The notes: a model not told the origin generated them from the letters alone. Positions 54,239 through 62,985 are shown, counted from the stretch's first letter. The stretch is DNA of 64,000 bases from Pseudomonadales bacterium (GCA_019090455.1 JAHRWA010000075.1:25129-89128), one strand, 5' to 3'. A program made the numbers and translations.

Positions 54239-55093
54239 CTAGGGCGAACCAGAAGCCGCGACGTTCACTTTTGCGGTTTCAATTTTGGCATTACGTGCAC
54301 CGGTAGGGATGTCATCTAAACTGCCATCATAGATCAAGCAAAATAGAGTTTTCCCATCAGCGCCACCCAGATTACAAGCCACCGCGCGACGATCACCCAC
54401 ATCTATCTTATCCGTAATTTCACCGCCATCCAAAACTCGAATAAACTCGCCGTTATCAAATGCGGCAACCCAAACGGCCCCTTCTGCATCGAGGCAGATA
54501 CCATCAGGCGTATAACCTTCAAGGTCGGCAAACACACGGCGATTCGATAGCAGACCATCTGCTTCGATAGTGAAGGCGGTGAGACGACCCACAAAAGTTT
54601 CCGCCACGATCAGAGTCTTTCCATCGGGTGTAATAACGGCGCCATTAGGAAAATGTACATCCTCCGCAACAGTGACAATCGTTCCGTCAGTTCTCACCAA
54701 AGTTAGCGTCGCGGGTTGTGGTTCTTCATGAGCAAAAACATTGTAGCCAAAGGTACCCACATAGATATCGCCATTTGCCGCACACACACAATCATTCATA
54801 TCGTAAGGTAGGTTGGCAGATAAATCAGCGTATTCAGTCAACGAACCATCTGGCTTTAAGGTCATTAGTTTACGATCACCCATGGACACAATTACGATGG
54901 AGCCATCAGGTAAAAAATTGATTCCAGAAGGACGTTGAGGAAATTTCGCCATCTCCTGTTTTTTCCCATCGGGGGTAATGGTATAGACAGCACAACCGTA
55001 CATATCAGAAACCCATAGCTTCCCATCATGCCAGCGAGGCCCTTCCAAAAAAACAAAATCATCCACCAGTGGAGTCGTCATCAGTGTTGCCAT
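54239..55093 (-). CDS. SMP-30/gluconolactonase-like beta-propeller protein
   Basis: This is a 284-residue six-bladed beta-propeller. The frame reaches 55132, but AAAGGA lies 9 nt before the ATG at 55093, so I start there. Metal-site residues typical of SMP-30 are visible in FLEGPRWHDGKLWVSDMYG (Glu), the Asn of VTVAEDVHFPNGAVITPDGK and the Asp of GYTPDGICLDAEG. The family hydrolyses lactones with a divalent metal. Beside a Baeyer-Villiger-type and CoA-transferase gene set, lactone opening is the plausible role. Divergent from the CoA-transferase genes. Confidence 0.88.
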   Translation of the reverse strand: MATLMTTPLVDDFVFLEGPRWHDGKLWVSDMYGCAVYTITPDGKKQEMAKFPQRPSGINFLPDGSIVIVSMGDRKLMTLKPDGSLTEYADLSANLPYDMNDCVCAANGDIYVGTFGYNVFAHEEPQPATLTLVRTDGTIVTVAEDVHFPNGAVITPDGKTLIVAETFVGRLTAFTIEADGLLSNRRVFADLEGYTPDGICLDAEGAVWVAAFDNGEFIRVLDGGEITDKIDVGDRRAVACNLGGADGKTLFCLIYDGSLDDIPTGARNAKIETAKVNVAASGSP

Positions 55094-55479
55094 AATTAAA
55101 TTTCCTTTTATGTAAAGTTGGTGCAGTTTCAAACTTTAAAACAATGTCTAACCACAATGACGACTTTACCGCTATTGCGTCAACATCTCATTCTACATTT
55201 TTAATTGATAAAACTATCTATTCCTCTACTTCCTAATCCATAGAGGTAATCGATTTAAGACCAAACTTTATTGATCTGTCATAACAGATACCCGAAATAA
55301 GTAGGATCTCCAAGGTTTTGCATAGCAACAACATTACCGGTTGCTTTTACCTACCAATTCGTTCCATCATACAAAAAATCTGATATCAAAGGCATCGACA
55401 TAAAAATACCGATATCAAAAAAATAACATCCCGAATTATCCAATTCTACTCCCTATTTTCCAGCTAAAGGAATAGCATT
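55094..55479. other. Divergent intergenic region between SMP-30-like and CoA-transferase genes
   Basis: This 386-bp gap must hold promoters in both directions. It contains the palindrome at 55274-55289, plus two copies of GATATCAAA (55382-55390 and 55411-55419, 29 bp apart) close to the CoA-transferase start. Confidence 0.5.
55274..55289. promoter_or_regulatory. Candidate operator, 6-4-6 palindrome
   Basis: ATCTGT-CATA-ACAGAT is a perfect inverted repeat in the divergent intergenic region between the SMP-30-like gene and the CoA-transferase genes. The 6-4-6 geometry suits a dimeric repressor such as a TetR- or GntR-family protein. No regulator gene is adjacent, so the protein is unknown. Confidence 0.45.
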
Positions 55480-56721
55480 ATGTCTAGTCCCTCATTGTCT
55501 AACCCCTCTTTGCCTAACTCCTCTTTGTTAAGCGCCGGCGCACTTGACGGCATTCGTGTACTTGATTTTACTGGAGTGATTGCTGGCCCCTATTGTGCAC
55601 GCCTAATGGCTGACCTGGGCGCCGAGGTCATTAAGATCGAGCCACCCAATGGCGATTTACTCCGCGTCGCCTCTCCTCGCAGAAAAGGCAGAACTCCGTA
55701 CTTTGCCCAATTAAACGCAGGCAAAGACAGCATCTCTATCGATTTAAAAGAACCCGGTGCAGTGGAACTTGTACTGGATTTAGTAGAAAAAGCAGACGTT
55801 GCAATCCAAAATTTTCGTCCCGGCGTGCTCGCTGATTTTGGTCTCGGCTATGAAGCGATGAAGGCTCGAAAATCCGACATCGTTTATTGTAATTTATCCG
55901 GCTACGGTCAAGAGGGCCCCGCAAGAAATTATTCTGCCTATGCGCCGATTGTCCATGCCTCAGCCGGTCTAGACCTGACCATGGTATCTCATCAAGATGA
56001 CCAGGAGACCCCCTTAAATGGATCGGTCCCTTTTGCAGATTATCTAACAGGCGTACATGGCACGACGGCAATCATGGCCGCACTCTTCCGGCGTGAAAGA
56101 ACAGGGCTAGGAGATGAAATTGATATTGCGATGGCTGATGTCATTATCAATATTCAAGCCTTTGAGTTACAAGAAACTCAACACCCCTTACCAGTAGATC
56201 GCATTTTATATCGTCCGTTAAAAGCAAAAGACGGGCTCTTCGTTGTCACTCCATTATCAGGGAAAAATTTCCGCGATCTTATAAACGCGGTAGGTCACCC
56301 TGAGTGGGCCGAAGAAATGCCCCTGGATGGGCCGGATTTCGCTTTGAATTGGCGTAAGTTATTGGACTCAGTTGAGGTGTGGGCAACAGACCGTACCGCC
56401 GAAGAATGTGAACAAATCATTAGTGCCGGAGGCTGCCCTGTAGCAAGACATCGCTCGGTTTTAGATGCATTACAATCGGAGCAATCCTTATACAGGGGCA
56501 ATCGCGTAGAGATGGACGATGGCGGCGGTAAATTTTACGTACCGAATACGCCATTGAGAATGAGAAACTCCGAAGCCAGTTTGAAGCCGACAACGCCAAC
56601 CCTTGGTCAAGGCAATGAATCGATTTTAAAGAATTGGCTAGACATGTCCGCAGATGAAATTAGTAAGCTGACGGAAAAAGGCATTTTATTTAAACCAAAG
56701 AAGCGAACCAAGAAAGCTTAA
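55480..56721 (+). CDS. CaiB/BaiF-family CoA-transferase, copy 1
   Basis: This is a 413-residue type III CoA-transferase. Landmarks are GIRVLDFTGVIAGPYCARLM, ADLGAEVIKIEPPNGD, VAIQNFRPGVLADFGLGYEA, LSGYGQEGPARN and the catalytic Asp in VPFADYLTGVHG. The first 18 residues (SSPSLSNPSLPNSSLLSAG) are a Ser/Leu/Asn-rich repeat absent from the paralogue and encoded by a short DNA tandem repeat. AAGGA precedes the ATG. The enzyme would move CoA between an acyl-CoA donor and a carboxylate. A TAA-anchored repeat follows. Confidence 0.92.
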   Translation: MSSPSLSNPSLPNSSLLSAGALDGIRVLDFTGVIAGPYCARLMADLGAEVIKIEPPNGDLLRVASPRRKGRTPYFAQLNAGKDSISIDLKEPGAVELVLDLVEKADVAIQNFRPGVLADFGLGYEAMKARKSDIVYCNLSGYGQEGPARNYSAYAPIVHASAGLDLTMVSHQDDQETPLNGSVPFADYLTGVHGTTAIMAALFRRERTGLGDEIDIAMADVIINIQAFELQETQHPLPVDRILYRPLKAKDGLFVVTPLSGKNFRDLINAVGHPEWAEEMPLDGPDFALNWRKLLDSVEVWATDRTAEECEQIISAGGCPVARHRSVLDALQSEQSLYRGNRVEMDDGGGKFYVPNTPLRMRNSEASLKPTTPTLGQGNESILKNWLDMSADEISKLTEKGILFKPKKRTKKA

Positions 56722-56779
56722 GACAAATAGCCCATCGCAAATAGCTCAAGACAATTAGTTCAAGACAATTAGCTCAAGA
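56718..56779. repeat. 14-bp imperfect tandem repeats from the stop codon of CoA-transferase 1
   Basis: TTAAGACAAATAGC at 56718-56731 contains the TAA stop. TCAAGACAATTAGT (56746-56759) and TCAAGACAATTAGC (56760-56773) are tandem, and a partial unit follows to 56779. Units differ by one or two bases. Confidence 0.75.
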
Positions 56780-56866
56780 GGATCTCGCATCTTCAATATC
56801 AGGCCCGCGTTTCAAGAAAGGATTCCAAGGAACTTGCCTGTGACATAAGCAAAAGGAATTGAAAAT

Positions 56867-58117
56867 ATGACACTACCAGCGGGCGCATTAGACGGGGTAA
56901 GGGTACTGGATTTTACCGGCGTCGTGGCAGGACCATTTGGTACACGACTGATGGCAGACCTCGGCGCTGAAGTCGTAAAAGTTGAACCACCCACAGGTGA
57001 TATGCTGCGGGGAGCCCCTCCCCGACGAAGTGGCCGAAGCGCTTATTACGGCCAGATCAATTGCGGTAAAAAAAGCATCTCGGTAGATTTAAAAAACCCA
57101 GATGCAGTTGCGCTTATTCGCAAGTTAGTGAAAAAAACCGATGTGGTGGTACAGAACTTTCGACCCGGTGTCATGGCCGGGTTTGGTCTCGGTTACGAAG
57201 ATTTAAAAAAATGCAAAGCCGACCTTATCTATTGCAGCGTGTCAGGCTACGGCCAACAAGGACCTTCCTCCTCTAGAGCTGCATTTGCTCCGATCATTCA
57301 TGCTGCCAGTGGCTACGACTTAGCCGTCTTATCCTATCAAGATAACATGACTCGCCCCTTAAACGGGGCTAACGCCACAGCGGATTACCTCGCGGCCTCT
57401 CTCGCCATGGGAGCCATCAGTGCCGCATTATTGAAACGTGAAAAAAACGGTGAAGGTGATGAGATTGACATTGCCATGACAGAAGTCATGCAAAATATTC
57501 TCGCCTATGAAATACAAGAACTGCAATTTAAAGCCGAGAGACAGCGACCCAATTATGGCCCCGTTCAAACCAAAGATGGTTACATTATTGTTAACCCCAT
57601 CTCACCGAAAAACTTCAATGATTTAGCGAACGCAGTAGGCCACCCTGAATGGCTCGATCAATTCCCGTTAAACACTTTTGAGCGATTAAAAAACTGGTCT
57701 CTACTCATGTCCGAACTGGAGAAGTGGACGCTGCAACACACTTCTGAAGAAGCAGAGCGCATTATTCTAGAGGGCGGCTGTCCTTGTTCACGATATCGAG
57801 ATGTTTGGGATTCCATGCATGATCCACAAGTGGAATCACGGCTAGGTGTTGTTGAGATTGAAGACTCCGCTGGCAAGTTTTTAATACCCACCACACCGGT
57901 CAGACTGATGCAAAGTGAGGCCGCACCGAAACCTTTTGTATCGGATCTTGGAGCGCACAACAAAGAGATACTGCAAAGCTGGCTCGGGCTGGACGATGCG
58001 GAAATTAACAACCTCTCTGAATCAGGCGTACTCTTCAAAGCACAGAGAAAAACGAAAGCGAATAAACAAAACCCTACTAAATCGACCCACTCTAATACGG
58101 CAGAGATTTCAAAATGA
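56867..58117 (+). CDS. CaiB/BaiF-family CoA-transferase, copy 2
   Basis: This is a 416-residue paralogue of the preceding gene with the same order of motifs (GVRVLDFTGVVAGPFGTRLM, LGAEVVKVEPPTGDMLRGAP, VSGYGQQGPSSSR, and catalytic Asp in NATADYLAAS). The C-terminus is a Lys/Asn/Ser-rich tail (KAQRKTKANKQNPTKSTH). AAAGGA precedes the ATG. The two genes are separated by 145 nt, enough for slipped expression. They probably form a heteromer or act on different acids. The downstream CMD-family gene overlaps the stop by ATGA, so from here the operon is tightly packed. Confidence 0.92.
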   Translation: MTLPAGALDGVRVLDFTGVVAGPFGTRLMADLGAEVVKVEPPTGDMLRGAPPRRSGRSAYYGQINCGKKSISVDLKNPDAVALIRKLVKKTDVVVQNFRPGVMAGFGLGYEDLKKCKADLIYCSVSGYGQQGPSSSRAAFAPIIHAASGYDLAVLSYQDNMTRPLNGANATADYLAASLAMGAISAALLKREKNGEGDEIDIAMTEVMQNILAYEIQELQFKAERQRPNYGPVQTKDGYIIVNPISPKNFNDLANAVGHPEWLDQFPLNTFERLKNWSLLMSELEKWTLQHTSEEAERIILEGGCPCSRYRDVWDSMHDPQVESRLGVVEIEDSAGKFLIPTTPVRLMQSEAAPKPFVSDLGAHNKEILQSWLGLDDAEINNLSESGVLFKAQRKTKANKQNPTKSTHSNTAEISK

Positions 58118-58683
58118 AAACATTAATCCCCCGCATCAAACCATTAGATGAATCCAAATGGACTGAAGAAGAAGCAAAACTGCTAAGCCGATTTAAAGGC
58201 AAGGACAACAGTATCGGACCAGGATTGGTCTACAACATCATCGGCACCCTAGCTAATCACTGGAAAATGTATTTGAAGTTTGGCTCCTGGAGCAACCATA
58301 TACTGGGAAAGAATTCCACGCTAGACGCACGCGAGAGAGAAATACTAATCCTACGCATAGGTTGGTTGTGCGAAGCGGAATACGAATGGGGACAACATGT
58401 GTTGATCGGTAAAAAAGCCGGCCTCACTGATAATGAAATTACTCGCATTAAAGAAGGCGCTAATGCACCCGGTTGGTCTGCCTTCGATGCCACTCTGATA
58501 ACGGCGACGGATGAGCTACACAATGACGCATTTATTAGCGATAAAACCTGGGCAACTTTAGCGGAAACATACAACACGCAACAGATGATGGATGTGGTTT
58601 TCACGGTGGGTCAATACAACATGGTATCCATGGCACTCAATAGTTTTGGTGTTCAATTGGATGAAGGTCTAAAGGGCTTTTAA
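58114..58683 (+). CDS. Carboxymuconolactone-decarboxylase (AhpD-like) family protein
   Basis: This is a 189-residue all-helical protein. The central block LDAREREILILRIGWLCEAE, YEWGQHVLIGKKAGLTDNEI is the CMD-family signature; the CxxC of peroxidase-type AhpD is absent, as in the large non-redox subgroup found beside fatty-acid and aromatic catabolism genes. It overlaps the second CoA-transferase gene by ATGA, so translation is coupled. Exact reaction unknown. Confidence 0.88.
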   Translation: MKTLIPRIKPLDESKWTEEEAKLLSRFKGKDNSIGPGLVYNIIGTLANHWKMYLKFGSWSNHILGKNSTLDAREREILILRIGWLCEAEYEWGQHVLIGKKAGLTDNEITRIKEGANAPGWSAFDATLITATDELHNDAFISDKTWATLAETYNTQQMMDVVFTVGQYNMVSMALNSFGVQLDEGLKGF

Positions 58684-58694
58684 GGAAAAACGTT

Positions 58695-59036
58695 ATGTCA
58701 ATTCGTCTAGAAAAACCTTTTCAGGTTTTAAACGAAGAAAATATTGAACCCATACAAGCACAGCTTGGCGTGTACCAACTGGCTGAGCCCAACGGCTACG
58801 TCATTTATATCGGTTACGCCGGTGGTCGATCCCTCTTTGGATTAAACAGTGAACTCAAAAAAGAACTCGAACTACGAGCGGGAAAAGAAACTTTATTTCG
58901 ATATGAAGTTAACATGCAATACATTACCCGTTATGAAGAACTCCTGATGCTACATAAGTCCGATTTCGGTGAACTCCCTGAACGAGTAGTACAAGAGCAC
59001 CCACACAAAGTCGGCACCCTCAATCCATTGAGTTAA
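58695..59036 (+). CDS. Small protein with a GIY-YIG-like motif
   Basis: This is a 113-residue protein. LGVYQLAEPNGYVIYIGYAG aligns with the beta-hairpin of GIY-YIG nucleases: GVY at residues 25-27 and YIG at residues 38-40. The later part (SLFGLNSELKKELELRAGKE, FRYEVNMQYITRYEELLML) is helix-strand-helix, as in that fold. The catalytic Arg and Glu typical of the nucleases are not clearly placed, so it may be a non-catalytic relative. AAGGA lies before the ATG. It sits between the CMD and acyl-CoA dehydrogenase genes in an otherwise metabolic operon. Confidence 0.6.
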   Translation: MSIRLEKPFQVLNEENIEPIQAQLGVYQLAEPNGYVIYIGYAGGRSLFGLNSELKKELELRAGKETLFRYEVNMQYITRYEELLMLHKSDFGELPERVVQEHPHKVGTLNPLS

Positions 59037-59113
59037 CTCCACTGAACTAACGCCAAACACCATATTAGAGAAATAACGTTAACCCTCCAACTCATAAGGG
59101 AGTCCACAGTAAA

Positions 59114-60280
59114 ATGGATTATCAATTATCAGAAGACCAGAAACTTATAGTCGAAAATGTTCGCCGCTTTGTAAAAAAAGAGATTCTTCCTCTGGAAGAA
59201 AAACTTGACCCCGATGCAGGGGAAATCGCGCCAGAAGAAAAAGACCGCCTGACCTCAATTACGCGAGATATGGGTTTGTATGGATTAGGAATCCCACCGG
59301 AATTTGGTGGCCCTGATATTGATGTGACAACCCAGACTCTGATTACTTTGGAAATCAGCCAGCATCGAGCGGGATTATACAACCCGGCATACGGTGCCTT
59401 TGGTGGCGCCGGATTAGCACAACTTTTTGAAGCCACAGAACAACAAAAAGAAAAGTATTTATTCCCCGTTTTACGGGGTGAAAAAACCTCCTTCTTTGGC
59501 CTTACCGAACCTTCAGGTGGATCTGATCCAGGGCGAGCTATCCAAACTCGAGGAGTACAAAACGGTGACGACTGGATTCTCAATGGCGCGAAAATTTTTA
59601 TTAGTGGTGCTGATCAAGCTGACTTTGGCATCCTGTTCGCGCGAACATCAGAAGACAAAGGTCGCAATGGTATTACCTGCTTTTTAGTGGATAGTGACAT
59701 GCCTGGCTTTAATGTTCGCAGAGTCGTTCATACTTTACGATCCACGAAATACGCCACGGAAATTCAAATTGAAGATTTACGCATCCCCAAGGAGAATATC
59801 CTAGGTGAGGTGAATAAGGGCTTTGCCATCGCCAGTGATCGCCTAGCACGTCAACGTATCCCCTATGCTGCGGGTTGCATCGGCGTTGCGATCAAAGCAC
59901 AAGAAATGGCAATCGAGTACTGCAAAATAAGAGAAACATTCGGCGGCATGCTTTCTTCCCGACAAGCCGTGCAATGGATGATTGTGGATAACGAAATTGA
60001 TATCCGCACCTCCAAACATATCTGTCTCGATGCAGCACAAAAAGCAGATCGTGGTGAGGATTTTCGAACGGAAGCGGCGATGGCCAAGCTATTAGGTAGT
60101 GAAGCCGGTGGTAGAGTTGTCGATAGATCCATGCAAATCCACGGCGGCTATGGCATGACCAAGGACTTGCCTTTAGAACGCTGGTATCGGGAGATGCGTA
60201 TTCGCCGTATTGGTGAAGGACCCAGTGAAGTACAGCGGTTAGTGATGGCTCGCAATCTGATTGGCGGATCTTTTCACTAG
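59114..60280 (+). CDS. Acyl-CoA dehydrogenase
   Basis: This is a 388-residue flavoprotein, full length. Landmarks are MDYQLSEDQKLIVENVRRFV, FFGLTEPSGGSDPGRAIQTR, NGAKIFISGADQADFGILFA and QIHGGYGMTKDLPLERWYRE, followed by RIGEGPSEVQRLVMARNLIG, in which the Glu after GEGPS or the nearby catalytic Glu region lies. FAD is passed to ETF. AGGGAG precedes the ATG. It closes the rightward operon from the second CoA-transferase. The chain-length or substrate preference is not deducible. Confidence 0.93.
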   Translation: MDYQLSEDQKLIVENVRRFVKKEILPLEEKLDPDAGEIAPEEKDRLTSITRDMGLYGLGIPPEFGGPDIDVTTQTLITLEISQHRAGLYNPAYGAFGGAGLAQLFEATEQQKEKYLFPVLRGEKTSFFGLTEPSGGSDPGRAIQTRGVQNGDDWILNGAKIFISGADQADFGILFARTSEDKGRNGITCFLVDSDMPGFNVRRVVHTLRSTKYATEIQIEDLRIPKENILGEVNKGFAIASDRLARQRIPYAAGCIGVAIKAQEMAIEYCKIRETFGGMLSSRQAVQWMIVDNEIDIRTSKHICLDAAQKADRGEDFRTEAAMAKLLGSEAGGRVVDRSMQIHGGYGMTKDLPLERWYREMRIRRIGEGPSEVQRLVMARNLIGGSFH

Positions 60281-60306
60281 AGCCAACTGCTTTAGGGCTC
60301 AGCTCA

Positions 60307-61020
60307 TTAAAGGGGGTCTGTCAAAGACTCTCTACACCGCTGAGTATACTGGAGCAGAGATTCGTAAAAACCAATTAACAGTGATGCTGTTGGCCCCCCC
60401 ACTGTTAAATCTTGATAATTAAAATGATAGTAACTGTTTTGTCCTGCTGTTTTGGTTGTGTAAGAGTCCGCTCTAAAAATCATTTCTATTGGAATTTCGT
60501 GTATTGCCGCCACTTCACTGGTTTGTGCTACAAACTCCACAGGATGATTTGCGAAACCGAATACCGGTGTAATGCAAAAACCAGCCTGGCTGTAATACTT
60601 TCCCAGTGTCCCTAATACTTCTACATCGCTGGGTTCCAATCCGATTTCTTCATGGGTTTCTCTTAGAGCGGTAGTAATACTAGAATCGTCTTCTTTGTCT
60701 TGGGTACCACCGGGTAAACAAAGATGCCCACCAAAGCGAATAGTTTCACTTCTTCTCGTAAGAATAAATGATAAACCGCAGGCATTATCTTGTGTGGGGG
60801 GCTGCTTCAAGAGAAGAAAGAGGACTGAAGCTTTTCGTGCAGAACGCCTAACCTTATCTGAAACTGGGTGTTCGTTATGTGGGTTTCGGATCTCAATCTG
60901 CCTGTGGTTAGGATGATCTTGACCAAAGAAATCCGTTAATAGATTAATAGATGGATTCAAGTTTGGATAGTTCAGTGAAAGTAGATTGCTGCGTGATACT
61001 TGTTTTGTCATAACTTCCAT
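60307..61020 (-). CDS. Nudix hydrolase, CoA pyrophosphatase type
   Basis: This is a 237-residue protein. The Nudix box G-x5-E-x7-R-E-x2-E-E-x-G is present in GGTQDKEDDSSITTALRETHEEIGL (core RETHEEIGL), preceded by the family's LCLPGGTQD region and the upstream SVLFLLLKQPP strand. The NudL-like subgroup cleaves CoA and its derivatives into acyl-phosphopantetheine and ADP. It lies next to CoA-ester catabolic genes and converges on them. ATG 61020 or ATG 61011 may be the start. Confidence 0.88.
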   Translation of the reverse strand: MEVMTKQVSRSNLLSLNYPNLNPSINLLTDFFGQDHPNHRQIEIRNPHNEHPVSDKVRRSARKASVLFLLLKQPPTQDNACGLSFILTRRSETIRFGGHLCLPGGTQDKEDDSSITTALRETHEEIGLEPSDVEVLGTLGKYYSQAGFCITPVFGFANHPVEFVAQTSEVAAIHEIPIEMIFRADSYTTKTAGQNSYYHFNYQDLTVGGPTASLLIGFYESLLQYTQRCRESLTDPL

Positions 61021-61068
61021 TTATCAGTACAGAGAACGCTTATCAGCGTTGAGCGCAAATCACTGAAA

Positions 61069-61113
61069 CAATCCAGACACAATACTAGCAGCATATTGTC
61101 ACTGTCTGGATTG
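61069..61113. terminator. Long hairpin between the Nudix gene and the membrane-protein gene
   Basis: An 11-bp stem (CAATCCAGACA at 61069-61079; TGTCTGGATTG at 61103-61113) has an additional inner 5-bp pair (CAATA/TATTG). No T-run follows on either strand, so its use as a terminator is uncertain. It separates two leftward genes. Confidence 0.5.
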
Positions 61114-61145
61114 CCTTCACTGAAAAACTACAAAATGATACTTCA

Positions 61146-61709
61146 CTATGTGTGACGTATCATTCCAAATGTTTTTTGTAAAAAAACTAAAATCAAAGGC
61201 ATGGGTTTACCCGTTCCTGCCGCTTTAATATCAGGATGATTTCCTATTACTGGATCTAATATACGTTCTTCATCAGAAGAAACATCCACAAATAATATAT
61301 GCTTACCCTCCTTCAACAAGCCGTCAAATCGACGAAATTTATAATTAGAAGAAGATATTCCTATCAACCCCCCCTCCCAAGAACACAACCCGAAAGCCAG
61401 TAGAGCGAGAAACACAAAGGGGACCCAACCAATGGAGGCAGCACCGTCAAACCAATATGCAAAGAATATAACGGCGCTCGACGCGAACAAACCCACGACA
61501 GCACCTAAGAGAGTAGAATGGACCAAATCGAATTTTGATATAGATTGGACTTCATGAATATGCGGATGTTTTGCGAGACCAGAATCGTCGTTGCTGAGTA
61601 CATGTATCTGTTCGGTTGTTAGACCTCCTGCCTCCAACTCTTCTTCAACGTGTTCCAGATCATCCAGATCATTGCTTATATAATAATGTCTTAATGTTTT
61701 CATAGTCAT
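61146..61709 (-). CDS. Hypothetical membrane protein with two central hydrophobic helices
   Basis: This is a 187-residue protein. The N-terminal 55 residues are acidic (NDLDDLEHVEEELEAGGLTT). Two adjacent hydrophobic segments follow (LVHSTLLGAVVGLFASSAVI and FVFLALLAFGLCSWEGGL), and the C-terminus is soluble (GKHILFVDVSSDEERILDPV). It resembles the general plan of small NAD/FAD-utilising-enzyme-like or DUF1269-like membrane proteins. AAGGG lies before the ATG. It is downstream of the cytochrome oxidase genes and reads the same way, so it may be the last gene of that operon. Function unknown. Confidence 0.6.
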   Translation of the reverse strand: MTMKTLRHYYISNDLDDLEHVEEELEAGGLTTEQIHVLSNDDSGLAKHPHIHEVQSISKFDLVHSTLLGAVVGLFASSAVIFFAYWFDGAASIGWVPFVFLALLAFGLCSWEGGLIGISSSNYKFRRFDGLLKEGKHILFVDVSSDEERILDPVIGNHPDIKAAGTGKPMPLILVFLQKTFGMIRHT

Positions 61710-61822
61710 ACGCCCTTTTCATTTGTTAACAGTTTTACTTCTTATAGGTTTTCTTCCTTATTGGTTTCCTGCATTAGCTAATTCAGAACTTGAAATAGCC
61801 CGAAACTTCTTTGTAGTTTAGC

Positions 61823-62203
61823 CTAATGATCCGATTTGTGATGCGAATAAGGGACCGTTTTCTCAATATCATAGTATTTCATGCGTAGATCATAGGTTGA
61901 ATTCCCCTCAATATTCATCAACCAAATAAAAACTCCCAGTACTAAGGGGGGCAGCAATATTGCAGTGCTCAACACTAATCGCTCCCATTTCATGTGCATG
62001 AAAAACCAGACAATAAAACCTGCTTTTAAAATCATAAAGATAATAATGAGTGCCCACCTCATCTCTCCCTGTATCTGCATATAATCCACAGTATAAGAAA
62101 AAGCACTCAACACAAATAACAATCCCCAAACAGCAAAATACAGGCCAAGCGGATGCTGGCTACTTTCCTGGCTACTCACCTCATCAGACTTAATTTGTCC
62201 CAT
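61823..62203 (-). CDS. Cytochrome c oxidase subunit IV family protein
   Basis: This is a 126-residue membrane protein with three hydrophobic segments. The motif MKWERLVLSTAILLPPLVL and the first helix (GLYFAVWGLLFVLSAFSYTV) match the bacterial CoxIV family that accompanies caa3-type oxidases. The frame is open to 62275, but AAGGAGG lies 9 nt before the ATG at 62203, so I start there. It follows the subunit III gene by 14 nt. It likely stabilises the oxidase complex. Confidence 0.85.
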   Translation of the reverse strand: MGQIKSDEVSSQESSQHPLGLYFAVWGLLFVLSAFSYTVDYMQIQGEMRWALIIIFMILKAGFIVWFFMHMKWERLVLSTAILLPPLVLGVFIWLMNIEGNSTYDLRMKYYDIEKTVPYSHHKSDH

Positions 62204-62217
62204 TTTCCAAAGCCTCC

Positions 62218-62907
62218 TTACCAAAGATAAAAGAATGCAAAAATAAACACCCAAACCAAATCCACAAAGTGCCAATACAGCCCCGCAATCTCGACAACAT
62301 GGTAGGAGTTAGTTTCATCGTAATCGCCTCTGTGAACATTCCTGGCTATCACCAGTAAATAGATAACCCCCAAGGAAACATGCAAACCGTGGAAACCCGT
62401 TATCATAAAGAAGCAAGATCCAAATTGCTCCGCGCCCATGGGGTTCGACCAGGGTCTTACGCCTTCCTCAATCAGTTTAGACCACTCGAACACTTGCATA
62501 CCGACAAAAGACGCACCGAATATTGCTGTCACGAACATCAAGGCTGCTGTGCGCTTGCGATCCTTGCGATAACCATAATTCACCGCCATTGCCATCGTAC
62601 CGCTGCTGCTAATCAGTATGAATGTCATGATCGCTATGAGGATAAGAGGAATATCATGACCCGCAATATTAAGTGAAAACACTTCACTGGTATTTGGCCA
62701 AGCATCACTAGCCGAGACTCTTACATTCATGTAAGCCGTCAAAAAGCACGTAAAAATAAACGTATCGCTCAACAGAAAAATCCACATCATTCCCTTGCCC
62801 CAGGGCACAGGAAAGACTTCCTTATCAGCGGACCAATCTCTCACTAACCCGGCGCCACCTTCGGCGAGGGAGATATCAGGAGTATTTGCAGTTACATCAT
62901 TTGACAT
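62218..62907 (-). CDS. Heme-copper oxidase subunit III (CoxP-like)
   Basis: This is a 229-residue protein with five or more transmembrane helices. Landmarks are WGKGMMWIFLLSDTFIFTCF, the conserved GMQVFEWSKLIEEGVRPW, TGFHGLHVSLGVIYLLVIA and EIAGLYWHFVDLVWVFIFAF. These match the COX3 family; the Glu in VFEWS and the HGLHV region are family hallmarks. AAGGA precedes the ATG. It is the second of two subunit III-like genes in tandem, the arrangement described for CoxMNOP-type oxidases. Confidence 0.92.
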   Translation of the reverse strand: MSNDVTANTPDISLAEGGAGLVRDWSADKEVFPVPWGKGMMWIFLLSDTFIFTCFLTAYMNVRVSASDAWPNTSEVFSLNIAGHDIPLILIAIMTFILISSSGTMAMAVNYGYRKDRKRTAALMFVTAIFGASFVGMQVFEWSKLIEEGVRPWSNPMGAEQFGSCFFMITGFHGLHVSLGVIYLLVIARNVHRGDYDETNSYHVVEIAGLYWHFVDLVWVFIFAFFYLW

Positions 62908-62985
62908 AGGCCATCCTTTAGCGTTGTTAATGATCCCTTTACAGTCGTGGTCGATAGAAGTTAGTTTCAGTCGATAAAAATCAGT

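Noticed and set aside
58257..58604. An antisense 115-codon frame within the CMD-family gene
   Set aside because: It is a shadow of a gene with a clear family signature on the opposite strand.
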